Below are positions 12,273-24,669 of a stretch of DNA of 64,000 nucleotides, piece by piece (the first letter of the stretch is position 1; every line of letters starts with the position of its first letter). A model generated the notes under the pieces. It was given only the letters and a program-made list of their open reading frames with translations, was not told the DNA's origin and did not search any database. The DNA is from Tachypleus tridentatus. Its lineage: Eukaryota > Arthropoda > Merostomata > Xiphosura > Limulidae. The stretch spans positions 158,739,290 through 158,803,289 of the forward strand of contig NC_134834.1 of NCBI RefSeq assembly GCF_004210375.1, given 5' to 3'. A program made the position numbers and the translations under genes.

Positions 12273-13795
12273 ACAAACATCTATATCAAATAATATGTAC
12301 TTGCATTATACAAATAATACCCTGTCTACCAACTTTATTTTCGAGGACGTAAACACATAATGTAAAAAACGGCCGACCGACCTACACTATTTTTTTTAGC
12401 ATGTAACAGGACACAAAGTATTTTTTCTTGACCTTATTGTAAAATAAAGGCTGTTTTTATTATTATTTCAACAAACCATTTATAATTTAAATATATATTT
12501 TCTTTTAATGGTATGTTATTGCACAAATCACAGAAATATTTAGTCTGTAATCAGAAAAGGTTATTTCTACTTTTATAATTATTAATGATTTCATTTTATA
12601 ACATCAAACCTTAACGTATTCTAAATGCGGTTGGCATGGATATTAAAACTTTAATTAAAATAAATATTTACTACTTATATTGGCCATGTTTAAAATACAT
12701 TTTTACTTTAAGTGGATTTCTCATTATCACGGACCAAACCTTAACCGCAATAATTAATATAGGTGGCTATAAAAAATACCATGATCATGGTAACTGATAG
12801 ATCCTGTAACAACTCGCTGTTTAACGATTATTACTTTTTATTTTTATGAAAATGTGGGAAAACAATAAAGGGTTATTCATAAAAGTTACTTATATTTGCA
12901 CCATTTATTGCAAATTACACGTAATATTTTAGTAGATCCGGTCTTCTTTCGTACGTTTATGTTGTTCTAAGTTTATCCATACGAATAATTCTTTCATTCA
13001 ACATGAACAGTACTAGTAACAAGTGCAGAATGAATATTTATTTTTCATGAGGCAGTTCTTCTCTATTTCTTTTGAAAAATATAAAAGAAGTTCCATTACC
13101 GGTTTCTTTAACATATTTTTGTTATTTTAATATCTCCTATGTACAATATACGTCTGTTGTATAATATGACATGAGTTGTTTTTTTTTAAAACTCCAACCT
13201 AAACTTTCTTTATTAAATAAACTACATGAAATAATGTTGGGTTTTCTTTGGTACGTGTTTATGAAACCACATTTTATATGTGAGAAGTAGTCTATAATAT
13301 GTATAAAATAACTATATATAAAAGTATTTTCATTTCGTGTTTGTGATTATGATTTAAAAATAAGAACAATAAAAAACTCAAAACAAAACACCAATATAAC
13401 GCTATGTAATTAGGGCGTGGAGTAATACTAACTGAATATGGTAAGATGACAGAAGCGTGGCTTCAATACATCTATCCAGTGTACAGATCAGTAGTTACAA
13501 TGACATCAGGACCATTTGTATCACTACATGATAGCACAAAGGATATGATCACCTATTTCATTAATTATATCATTCCGTAAGATATAGTCTCTTCTTGGCC
13601 AATGCTTATTTCTTTTACATCGCCACGTGTCACGATTTCTTATGAGAAGCGATTTGATATTGTTCCACAATCTGTACAAATGTGTTATCTGGACACAGAG
13701 TGAAGCGAGACATCTGTAAAAAGAATGATGTTTCACGTGATGTTTATTTACTGGACATATTTTTGCTATTATTGCGGGCAAACAGGTTTGTGTTC
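12273..13795. other. no gene seen
   Basis: Very AT-rich with several T and A runs; no repeats or frames worth naming. Confidence 0.6.
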
Positions 13796-14138
13796 TGCTG
13801 TAAGAAGAAGGAACTTTATTAGTCATTTGATATAAAGCTGACTTCAGAAGATAGTACTTTACTAGGTATTCGATATACAAGTTGGTCTTGGGAAGTTAAT
13901 AACCGCCATTAAACTGCTATGAGAAAAGGGTACTTTACTAAACATTTGGTATAGAAGCTGGCCCGGAGAAGTTAATAACCGCCATTGCACTGCTATGAGA
14001 AAAGGGTACCTTACTAAACATTTGGTATAGAAGCTGGCCTGGAGAAGTTATTTACCGCCATTACACTGCTATGAGAAAAGGGTACTTTACTAAACATTTG
14101 GTATAGAAGCTGGCCTGGAGAAGTTAATAACCGTCTTT
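13796..14138. repeat. about 76-bp tandem repeat
   Basis: Four to five copies with GGTACTTTACTAAACATTTG and CTGGCCTGGAGAAGTTAAT. The leftmost copies are more diverged; the last three are nearly identical. Confidence 0.92.
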
Positions 14139-14595
14139 ACACTGTATGACGTTGTTATAACTATGAAAATCTAAGATACAGTTTAAACTAGAAGTTCTAT
14201 GATTGTAGTGAACTAGAATCAATAGATAATGGTTGTTTACATATGTTTTAGATGACAGACCACTTGATTCGGTTGTCCGAACAACCACACCATTGGTTTG
14301 GAAGCAGTTGTTCTACATTTTGTTACTTGTTGTGAATGGCTAGTTATCAGTCATGTAAAGTCGTATATATCTTTCATACCTCCTCTCTGAGGTATAGTTA
14401 TTGTTCATGAAGAATTTCAAGTACTTTGAACTCTATAATTTAATTCAAAGTGACGAATGAGACAAGATTGTATGAGACTGCAATAAATAGTATAAACTAA
14501 ATGACCAATCACTTCAACTCTCATGGTTGATCATCAGATAGCTGATTTCCAAGACAATGAATGAAGGAAGAGAGGAACGTGACCATTCATTTATA

Positions 14596-14858
14596 GTTCT
14601 GGCCAGGTGGTTAAGGCACTCGTCTCGTAATCCGAGGGCCGCGGGTTCGAATCCCCGTCACACTAAACATACTCGCCATTATAATGTGACGGTAAATCCC
14701 ACTATTTGGTAAAATTGTAAAAGAGTAGTCCAAGAGTTGGCGGTGGGTTGTGATGACTAGCTGCCTTCCCTCTAGTCTTACACTGCAAAATTAGGGATGG
14801 GTAGCGCAGATAGCCCTCGTGTAGCTTTGCGCGAAATTAAAAAACAAACAAACCATAA
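14596..14858 (+). mobile_element. family-A SINE
   Basis: The head begins at GTTCTGGCCAGGTGG, with B box GGGTTCGAATCCCCG. A short deletion removes the TTTCAGCCGTGGG part after the head; body and tail are complete. Confidence 0.93.
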
Positions 14859-17013
14859 CAACGAATTGAGGAATGATTTACATTATTTTATAACAGTAGC
14901 TCTTGAGTTGTCAGAGCTATCATATTACGAATTCCAGTTATTCTTTAATTATTTAGGTTCATTTCTTAAGGAATAAACATATTTTTATACCTGAAAGACG
15001 TGACTAGTGTTAAGATGCTACTTTAATCATGTTTGCTGAGTGAAATACATTTCTTCGTGAAATAAAGTCCACAACACGATGAATAAATTTTATGAAAAGT
15101 TTGTTATGACAAAGGTCCCACAATAAATGTATTGAAATGTTGTTAAACTTAACTGTATAGACAGTACACGATAAGATATATTCGGTATTACTTAGTTATT
15201 TAGAAACATAAATATGTTATGTATGTATTTACAATGGTGAAACAAAACACGTTACACATTTTTATCATTGATTATTATATCACATAAAAATGCTGAAAAT
15301 TAACAAACGTTTTTAAGATTAGCTTAAATTTTGAGGATACAAACTGTATTTATTTCCCATACGTCATATCGATCTCTATATAAGTCTAGAAAAACAAAAT
15401 AAACGTTTATCCATTCCCCCACCTGGAGTAAAAACATTCATAAAACAAACACCAGGTTAATTAATATTTTTGTGAAATGTTTAAACTAACTACGTATCAT
15501 GTAAGAAAGGTAATATAGTTATATGTTACACTTTGGTACGTTTTATTTAAAAGCACTGCCTGTGAATGACGTCACAGAAGGATCTCTGGATTAGCAAACT
15601 CATTGCAGAGGTGTGAAAGGAGATTCTCCTTTGTGATGTCACCTAGGAAGGAAAAACGATTAACCTTGAATATTATCATCTTATTTAGACACCATTCGTT
15701 ACTGGTGGGCTTCAAACATTGCATCATGTTGTTTTTGCTTGTGCAAATACCCAGTGTCTTTAACGACATAGCTAAAAAAGGAGAGGTTAAAATTGTTCAT
15801 TATACATGTGAAATACACAGCAGAACTCAGCAGCAATTACTATAACAATCGTGTAATAATTATGGCAAATTTTGAATGTGTGACTAGTATTTTATTATGG
15901 AATCTTATAACCAAGGAAATAATTGCTTCAAAAGCACAACAAATTTAGAAAGACTCGTATCAGACATCAGGGGTTCATGTAATCTCATTACTAATTCCAA
16001 TGTTAACAAATTAGCTGAATAAAGCAATGTCATATCCATTTCACAAAGAACTATCTTCTCACCACTTTGAAGCCGAATTTTATAACGTTAAATCCAAGGT
16101 CAAAGTTAATGTTAAAATCAGTACAAAGTCTGGGAGCTGCTCCTGTGAATGTTGAAGTACATTGTTTGTTTAATAAAACTTAAAACTTGTGAACAATGTT
16201 TGTGATGGTAATTTAGTGATACTGTTTTAATCATATTATATATTTGTATCTAACCGCTATCAATTTTGAAGCTTTAGTTCCCAACTGAGCTATAAAAACT
16301 AGCAGAAATATCCGGACAAGTATAACTGCTAGTTCTTAAGGAAGTCCATTAGGCCTGCAACCTTTTCTAGAATTTTCTGACAGCTCTACAACATTGTACT
16401 CGCACCTGACATTCAATAATGTTCACCCTTAATGAGATAAAGGATTTTATTGAAATTTTAGTTTAAAAATAAGCTATCATTACAGTGTAAATTTTACTGA
16501 AGTATTTCTTGATAGACACAGTTATCAATAATGGTGGCTCGATGTTCTGTTGTAATACGCGTGGGTTTTTCACTACAGAAAAACAAATACTTTTTGAGTT
16601 TGTTTTTTGAGTGATTTATAATAGAAACTTACCCCCTTTTTGTAATATTTATTGGTTAATTCTGTAACTTACTCCTTTTTGTTTCTATTTTTCATTCGTT
16701 AAATCTGAAACATTTTTGTGGAAATTACAAATGCTATAAAAATAGTACCCAGTTATGATTGGTGCCGTAGTTTCTGAGATCTGAGTTTTGGATGTATACA
16801 TCTCCATTGTAAGCCCCTTCATTGGCATAGGGTCTGCTGACTTACAACACGGGTTTTGATGAGAACAGAAAGCCTAGTGTGCAGTTTGTACTTAATTGTA
16901 AACAAGCCATTATAATAAGACGATCACAGCAGCATAGAAGATTCAGCTGGTAAGAATAATTTGAGATAGAAACAAAAGTTGTCAGTCATGAAGAAAAAAG
17001 TAGTTTCCTTTAA
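14859..17013. other. no gene seen
   Basis: One diverged SINE at 16795-16910. Overlapping open frames at 15572-15845 on both strands have no recognisable content. Confidence 0.5.
16795..16910 (+). mobile_element. family-C SINE, diverged
   Basis: CCCCTTCATTGGCATAGGG, ACACGGGTTTTGATGAGAAC, and GTGCAGTTTGTACTTAATTG. Confidence 0.55.
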
Positions 17014-17405
17014 AGGTGTATTATCTTCCCAAGAGTTTAACACACAGGTTTATTATCCTCCCAAGAATTTTAACAAACAGGTTTATTATCCTCCCAAAAG
17101 TTTAACAAACAGGTTTATTATCCTTCCAAGAGTTTAACAAACAGGTTTATTATCCTCCCAAGAATTTTAACAAACAGGTTTATTATCCTCCCAAGAATTT
17201 TAACAAACAGGTTTATTATTCTCCCAAAAGTTTAACAAACAGGTTTATTATCCTTCCAAGAATTTAACACACATGTTTATTATCCTCCCAACAGTTTAAC
17301 ACACAGGTTTATTATCCTCCCAACAGTTTAACACACAGGTTTATTATCCTCCCAAAAGTTTAATAAGCAGTTTTATTATCCTCCCAACAGTTTAACAAAC
17401 AGGTT
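17014..17405. repeat. 32-bp minisatellite
   Basis: About 12 copies of a unit with AGGTTTATTATCCTCCCAAG and TTTAACAAAC. Unit length varies by one or two bases through T-run changes. Confidence 0.94.
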
Positions 17406-17944
17406 CGTATTTTCGAGTCCACCCCTTTTTTTAACTTTCTTTTTTGTCTGGTCAGTTCTATTCCTTCCTATTATATCTATCCGTAGCACATATTCCTTCT
17501 TTTAGGTTGATCAACTTATTTCAAAACATAGCGGTGTTAGGTAATTCACAGATTTAATATCATGAAATACTGACCCCTTGCAAAACACTGTTTTATTAGA
17601 TAACAGCACTTACAGAAAGCTCTCGGTTACTGTAAGCCCAGAGAGTATTATAACTGTGTTGTAGCTTTCTACGAAACGTTGTAAGGAGAGACGTGCATCA
17701 ATGATAGTCGAGAACTTCCATTAGAATGTAGCGTGAAGCAAGTCATTGGCTAAACTGTAAGTCATATGGTTGTTCAGTAAACAACGTATGTAAGAGATGA
17801 AGGCTTATGTTGAAGCTTAAAATATCCCCTCAGTTGTGAGCATATATTAAGCTACGTTCAAACACAGTTCATGTGGGTAATGGTATGAAACAGGCAATAT
17901 CATATACTTCACAACATAAATTAGAGTATGGTTTATTTCACTAT

Positions 17945-17982
17945 ACAAACACGGATATATATATGTATATATATATATAAAA
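17945..17982. repeat. TA/TATG microsatellite
   Basis: A short alternating purine-pyrimidine run dominated by TATATATA. Confidence 0.85.
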
Positions 17983-19184
17983 CGACACAACATAATGCAA
18001 AACAAAAATAATACATTTTGCTTCACATTTGCAAAGTTTAAATTGCGACTACATTACTAGTTAAAATTTTGTAGAGAAATAACGACCACACAAAACAGAA
18101 ATAACAGTCCTTTCACTGTAAACTACTTTACAACACATTGATTAAATAATCATTTATAATCCATTGACAAATTTCCCGAAATTCGCACTTTTATTTACAA
18201 TAGTTTTCTAGCTTAGGCAGAAATAAAAACTTAATGTTATTCACTTGTAAAACAATTATCACTGTAAGACTTACTGTGACGTCATAGTAATGAATTAGGG
18301 CAATTGACCTTACTAGTCATACATTTATTACTGACTTTTCATCATACAAAACATATCCTACTAAAAGCAACATAAATTAGTAAAGAGCAAAGATTTATGC
18401 CAATTACAATGTAAGTATATGTATTTTTTGCCAATATATATACCCGTTAAATAAAATATGCACACAAACAACAAAGAACTGCTAACATTCCGCAAAATGT
18501 AACTTCTTCAAGTTGCGGAAAATAGGTGTTTTTAAGTCTAGTGTTAAACTTAGCTGTACAGTGCATCAAGTCATCTTAACAGTAACAAGTTTTCGAACTA
18601 AACAACACTATGTTTGGGTGTGTGTTTCTAATTATGAAGCAGAAACTTATTTTTATTATAATATATCATAACATAAATGAAATGCTTAAATGATCCTATA
18701 AATAAGTTGTTGGCTATGTTTAAACCTCAATATATATTGCGAAGCTGAAACATGCGAAGTGACTAGTGAAAGCTTAACAACGTTTATTCCCAATAGAGAG
18801 ATTTTTAATGTAAAACTGTAATATGTAAGACTTTTCTATCTTTATTAAAGGTTAAACCTTATCTAATATTTCTATATAATTTTTTGTTTCTTACCTACTG
18901 ATTTAACCATTATAATTAATTATTTAAACTAGAAAATTATATCCATCACATGAGTGAGAAAGTTCAGCCTAAGTCACAAGAATTAGACATTGGTATTGTA
19001 ACTGAACTGCGCAAAATTAAGTTTTCAAAATTTAATTTTTGATTACACATGTAGGATAATTATCTTTCTCGCTATAACTCATTCGCAGCTGTAGCTATTG
19101 TAGTTACGTCACAGGACTACATATATTAGTGGTAGTAGTTCATGTAATGCACCTAAGGCGTTTTTCATTAGGATAAATTAGTGA

Positions 19185-19425
19185 TACTTCAGATATTACA
19201 CTAATAGTAGTTTAGATGTTACACTATAGTAGTAATTCCAACATTACAGTATTAGTAATTCATAGGTTACAGTAATGGTAATTCTGAAATCACAATATTG
19301 GTAATTCAGATTTTACAGTTGTGATAATTCAGACATTACAATATTGGTGATTCAGATGCTACAGTAATGGTAATTCAGATATTATACTAGTGGTAGTTCA
19401 TATATTATGCTAGTAGTACTAGTAG
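19185..19425. repeat. degenerate short tandem repeat
   Basis: About nine poor copies of a roughly 25-bp unit of the form GTAATTCAGATATTACAGTA. Strong divergence suggests an old array. Confidence 0.75.
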
Positions 19426-20968
19426 TTGATACCAAAAACAGATATTACAATACAAAAGTGAAGAAATTGTTGTATTTAATAACATTAAATTGCTACGTCG
19501 TTCGCTATACAATATTTCTCACTGGGTTATACAATAAGAAGCTATGAAAATGTATACAATAGTCACGAACAATGATATGTACGTCTTACTTTTAGGTGGT
19601 TACGGTCGTTTCTACAAGTTCCTCTACATGAAGCCGTCATTTTGCCAGAAGCTAAGCCCTGGAGTTTTGTATATTATTGAATTATAGTTCTGGATGTCCC
19701 AAAACTTTGAAAATTAACATTTACAGAATCACTCCGTTGTAGCTTAATGTTGATTATAACAGTTCGACTCACATGTTAGAAAGATGAACTGGACAAAGTG
19801 AAACGGTATATATAAAGTAGCATCTCTAACTATGTAATTCAAGGACAACATGGTATGGCTAACTTGCTGTTGCGCATGTCACTTGTAAACGAGTTGCTAC
19901 ATCATCCGAAGTCGAATAATCTATTTTGTATTCTGTCAAAAAACGTTAATCTAGAAACAGTTCCAGTTAACTGTTTAGAATTGAATTTCACTTTTTAAAA
20001 TAAATAAATATATCCACACAAAAATATGAAAAAAGGAAAAATGTTTTCAAGAATGAGGTTGAAAATATTACAAATGATGAATATAACTTATTATGACTCG
20101 ATACTACCTAACGGGGACAAAAGAAAACAAACTACGACATGATCTTGCTCAGTAATGAAGGCTTAATAAATAAATGTTTTATGAATTTTTGTGTAACAAC
20201 TTCCCTGCTGAAATACAAACAAACGCTTCTTTCTTAGTAACAAACAAAAATCTGTATTTGCATTAATGACAGTCAAGGAGAAGGTTAGGTGATTTACTGT
20301 TCTTTGAAAAGAACGGAAGAAGCAACATTCATGTCTTGACGTCACATGCACGAGAAACTGACTACATCACGGGGCGGCTGTCTGACCAGACGATTCCAGA
20401 GAGAGGAGTAATGCTATTAAATGCCTCCACTCTTCCAAATGGCGTCAGCTGTCAGAACAATAAGAATAGTTAGAGAACACTTGTAATTAACAAAAATAAT
20501 TATAAAGAAATAATAAAGATTAGTTCCTTTCACAAAAAAATCATACTATCACAGTGTAACGGAATTCTGAGTTAAAAACCGATGTGCGCAGTTTTAAAAT
20601 GAAGTCCATGGTTTTAAGAGTTTGGAACAAAACTTACAAATTGAGAAGATGAAAATCATAATTCATCACATCTTGTTAAGCCATAGTGTGCATTACTTGA
20701 CAAGTTCTGAATGTTGCTATCTCAACTTACAACATTGTGATAAGCTGTAAGGTTGAGAATACAGCAGCAACAAGGGGTTCGAAACTGTTTGCGATTGATA
20801 AAATGGAGTACATTTGAACCAATTACTCGGTGTTCTGGCTTCTCCTCAAACTGAATGTTTTGACCTTGCATCAAATGAGGTTTGTAAAAATTACAAAGAA
20901 AGGTTTATACTAAGTCTACTATTAGCTATATATATAGTGTGTATATGCTTGTTTTGTTTATGGCAAAG

Positions 20969-21146
20969 ACTAGAGGGATGATAACTAGTCATCACAACTC
21001 ACCGTCAACTCTTAGTCTACTCTTTTACTAACGAATACTGCGATTGCTCGCACATTATAATGCCTCAATGGCAGCATGTTGGGTGTGCCGGTGATTCTCA
21101 ACCATTAATTTCGAGTTGAGCACTCTAACCGCTTGGCCACTTTGTG
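20969..21146 (-). mobile_element. family-A SINE, tail missing
   Basis: From GACTAGAGGGATGATAACTA to CCGCTTGGCCAC; body and head are diverged but continuous. Confidence 0.85.
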
Positions 21147-21634
21147 ATCGAGTGTTTTTCTTGTATGACTTCATAACAACGTCTGTGTTTTAACTTGATG
21201 AATAACTGAAATTAAATAGGTTGCTACAGAGAAGTGAAACTGGCTTTGTTATCAAGAGGTGTTTTTCTCTATACAATTTTATAACAATATTTCTGTTTTA
21301 CGTTTAAACAACTTCTAACAATCCTGCCGTGAAATAACAACATAAGTGTGTTATTCTTAACACAATATTTCTTACTAAAACACGTACATACAAATCAAAT
21401 ATTTGCTTTGCTCATGTAAGATAAGTCCTAGCTTGTATTTATGAATCCATATTGTATTTGTCTTCAAGATTATAAAATTAGAACAACTGGTAATAGTTAG
21501 GTAGTTTATGTAGTATATCTCAGAAGAGTTGCTTTAGGGAATCTTACATAACTTAAATACATTATATTCACAAGTTGATGATTGAAACACGCACCACTCA
21601 TTATCACGGCTTTGTTAGTTATGAATACACGCGC

Positions 21635-22075
21635 AAAGCTACTCAAGGAGTACCTGTACTTATCAGACTACCACCAACTTTTAGACAACCATAATCAATA
21701 AAGGTTTGGTTTTGAATTTCGCGCAAAGCTACACGAGAGCTACCCGCGCTAGCTGTCCCTAGTTTTGCTGTGTTAGACTAGAAGGAAGGCAGCTAGTCAT
21801 CACCACTCACCGCCAACTCTTGGGCTACTCTTTTACCAATTAATAATGGGATTCACCATCACATTCTAACGCGTCTACGGCTGAAAGGACAAGTATGTTT
21901 GGTGTGACAGGGATTCGAATCCGCGACCCTCTGATTACGAGTCGAGTGCCTGAACCACCTGGCCATGTCGAGACCAATCAATAAAGGGATTTGGCTGTCC
22001 TTCTTATAACACATCCACACCCGGAAATGTAGAAGCGGATTTTATGTCACTGGCCACAGTCTGGTAGGCTGGTCA
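21635..22075 (-). mobile_element. old SINE split by a younger SINE
   Basis: The left piece has GCGCAAAGCTACTCAAGGAG and CCACCAACTTTTAGAC; the right piece has TTATAACACATCCACACCC and a head-like end. They join into one diverged family-A-related element when the insert is removed. Confidence 0.7.
21705..21975 (-). mobile_element. family-A SINE with target-site duplication
   Basis: A complete copy flanked by AATCAATAAAGG at 21693-21704 and 21976-21987. It sits inside an older, more diverged SINE whose halves are at 21635-21692 and 21988-22075. Confidence 0.93.
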
Positions 22076-24194
22076 ACAAGTCACGTCCAGTCTTGTTAAC
22101 GGTTTAGATTCTACCTTGATATTTCAATTAAAAGTTTGGAGATAAACAAAACTAATAATTAATAAATCCAAAGTGTCCTCCAAAACAGTGAAGACTGTTA
22201 GTTAAGCTAATACAGCCAGAACGCCTTCGAAATTGAAGCTACGGTATACAGAGGTTATAGGTTTAGGAGAACACGTGACACGGTTCACAACACATTCAAC
22301 ACTCAGGAAAAGTAACATTTGTGGTCTGTTATAGGTGGCGCATTTCTCTGTGATGAAGTTTAACGATGAATATTAACATTACTATGGAGATAATAAATAT
22401 TTGTTTATTCAACACTTTGGAAGATATAAACTTGCTGAAGATTCAGCAAATATAACTCAAGATAACACCCAACAAATTTAAAGAGTTATTTGAAAAAGTA
22501 TAAGCATTTATACCTTAATAAGCAATTATAAAATACAACTTTAAATATGAATGCTTTAAATGACTCCATTTCTGATGATTCAAACGTACTTTTGATTGAC
22601 TAAGTACACACACACATATATGTTTAGTGTTTTATCTTATGTCATATTTGCTTCACTGTTTTACTACGTTTAATCTCTAACTTTACGTTTTAATACTCAT
22701 TTATTATTTTTCTTATAAATGTTTATGGTTTACAAATAATTCCTTTACATCTTTTATCTGTTATATTGAGTTAAATTATTTATTATATATACTGTATAAA
22801 TTGCCTTATAATAAGATGAATGTGCTTGTGATGTTTGTTCATCATTAAATTACGATCGTTGCCTAACTAATGTTTAGCTTTTCATCAGGGCCATCACGAA
22901 AGGAACAGGTGTATGCTTTAAAGGAGAAGCAATGATGTAACTTTCAAAACACTGAGTTGAGTTTGTCACGAAATTGTTGTAAAACAACAAATATTGAACA
23001 ACTGAGAAAGGAAAAAGGGGGCGTGAATAGAATTATTATAAACCATTAATGACAATAAAACATTAATTTTTCCACTTTGTACAAGAACCATGACTGTAAA
23101 AAAACTGAAATAACATTGAGCAGACTTTCTCTTAAGAGCTTAAAGAATCGTTCATAACATTCTTGTAATTTGCAATATTGAACTGCATGAATAATATGGA
23201 AATTATTTATTTGGTGGATAATCCGCCATTTTCCTAAACGTGAAACGAGCTAATTCAGCAAAGTTCTATTTTCTAAGAAGTATCTTCGTTAGGTGTCATA
23301 AAGTAAGAAATGCTGTTCAAGAGCAATGTTGAGTAGTTCTTAAAGCAAACCTGTTTTATTCTATGTACTACACTGAAACCGTGTCTGTGAGGTTGACTAG
23401 CCCTTACACACATCATCAGGGTCATACTTGTACTGAGGTAAATATGTTGAATAACAAAACTCACTTGATGCAAGTCTTATGATACTCTATGGGGTCTTTC
23501 ACTGGAGATAAAAAGATTAAATTAAGACATTCACAAGTTCTTATGAGATTAAATAACTTCATTAATTAGGGTTGCTATGGTTACCTGATGGAAGGGCTAG
23601 AGTCTGGAGTCGTCGTAGAGGCAGCCAGAGAAACTGAGATATCTACGGGGGAAAGAAGTTAGGATGAACACTAAAAACCGCGGGGGATGAAACGTAGGAG
23701 CACAAATGAAACAGTATAGAAAGTTCATTAGTTAGTCTAAAGACCACAAGAATAATAAGTTGAAATGTTTATAACACAGAAATGTACAAATGTTCCAAAT
23801 ATACACATTGTTTTGTTCGAACATCACGTCTCGCAGATATAATTGAAACTTATTTGTTTCGCGGCGTGAACAACATTCACCAATGCTGAATTTGCTTTAA
23901 GCAAATAGTATAAATACGTATAAACGAAAGCCGTAGAAACTTTTTATGAGAGTCTTCTACTTTATTACGACCTACTTTTGAACGAACTGATAATATATAA
24001 CTTGAGGTAACACATAATAATTGCAAATGAATTATTTGCACAACCATAAACATTTATAAAAGCATGAGAAACGCGAAGACCAACAGTTTGATTTAAAATA
24101 ATATTATCGAAACTTTGTAATAAATTAAACCCTCATGAAGTTGTTAGTATGAATATCAGAAACATTACACAAAGATGTTAGTAGCACACTTAAT
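22076..24194. other. mostly featureless; holds the candidate last dac exon
   Basis: Only 23581-23642 is proposed as coding. About 70 bp further on the minus strand, TTTTTATCTCCAG is another acceptor-like site, too weak to annotate. Confidence 0.45.
23581..23642 (-). CDS. dac: candidate terminal dac exon with stop codon
   Basis: A long pyrimidine tract followed by CCCCCGTAG forms a good acceptor at 23643. Continuing in the phase required by the exon at 27513, the sequence encodes twenty residues (DISVSLAASTTTPDSSPSIR) and then TAA. This would close the protein with a Ser/Thr-rich tail. It does not match the DGRLYLKTTVMY ending I know for vertebrate DACH1, and the same site reads ATCAG|GTAACC, which could also be a donor into a further exon. 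It may be the true end, an alternative tail, or a chance exon. Confidence 0.4.
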
Positions 24195-24320
24195 AAAACT
24201 ACCAGTGGCTCAGCGGTAATTCTGAGCTCTCAGAACACTAAAAAATCGAGTTTCGATACCAGTGGTGGCCAGAGCACTGATAGCTCATTATGTAGTTTTA
24301 TGTTTAGCAACGAACCTAAT
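24195..24320 (+). mobile_element. family-C SINE
   Basis: CCAGTGGCTCAGCGGTAATT, GAGTTTCGATACCAGTGGTG, GCTCATTATGTAGTTTTATG. Confidence 0.82.
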
Positions 24321-24669
24321 AAATAGCTGAAGCAAGTATTTTAGGTTTAAGATAGGTATGTTCATGGCTAACACTGGGTAAAAAATGGATTCTGCCAAAG
24401 AGTAGACATGAAAATAACGTGAACCACGAAGGAGTTATAAGTTGAAAATCAGTACCATAACTCGTTGGTAAAGAAATGACGAAATTCAAATTTCTCTGTG
24501 TCCACATCGTAGTAGCTTTGCCATAAACAAAGAAACATAGACTGACACTTCCAAACGTTGGGTAAAATACATGTTCTATCACAAGTGTATACGAACATGA
24601 CTAACATTTCAAAGAGCATTTCTTTTACATAAATCCTAAAAACAAAAAATTTCAGCCACATTTCAGAAT

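Larger units (their letters stand above)
17406..20968. other. no gene seen; one richer-GC patch
   Basis: AT-rich, with a microsatellite near 17945 and the degenerate array at 19185. The patch 20340-20460 (GGGGCGGCTGTCTGACCAG, ATGGCGTCAGCTGTCAGA) is less AT-rich and could be a conserved non-coding element; this is a guess from composition. Confidence 0.45.
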
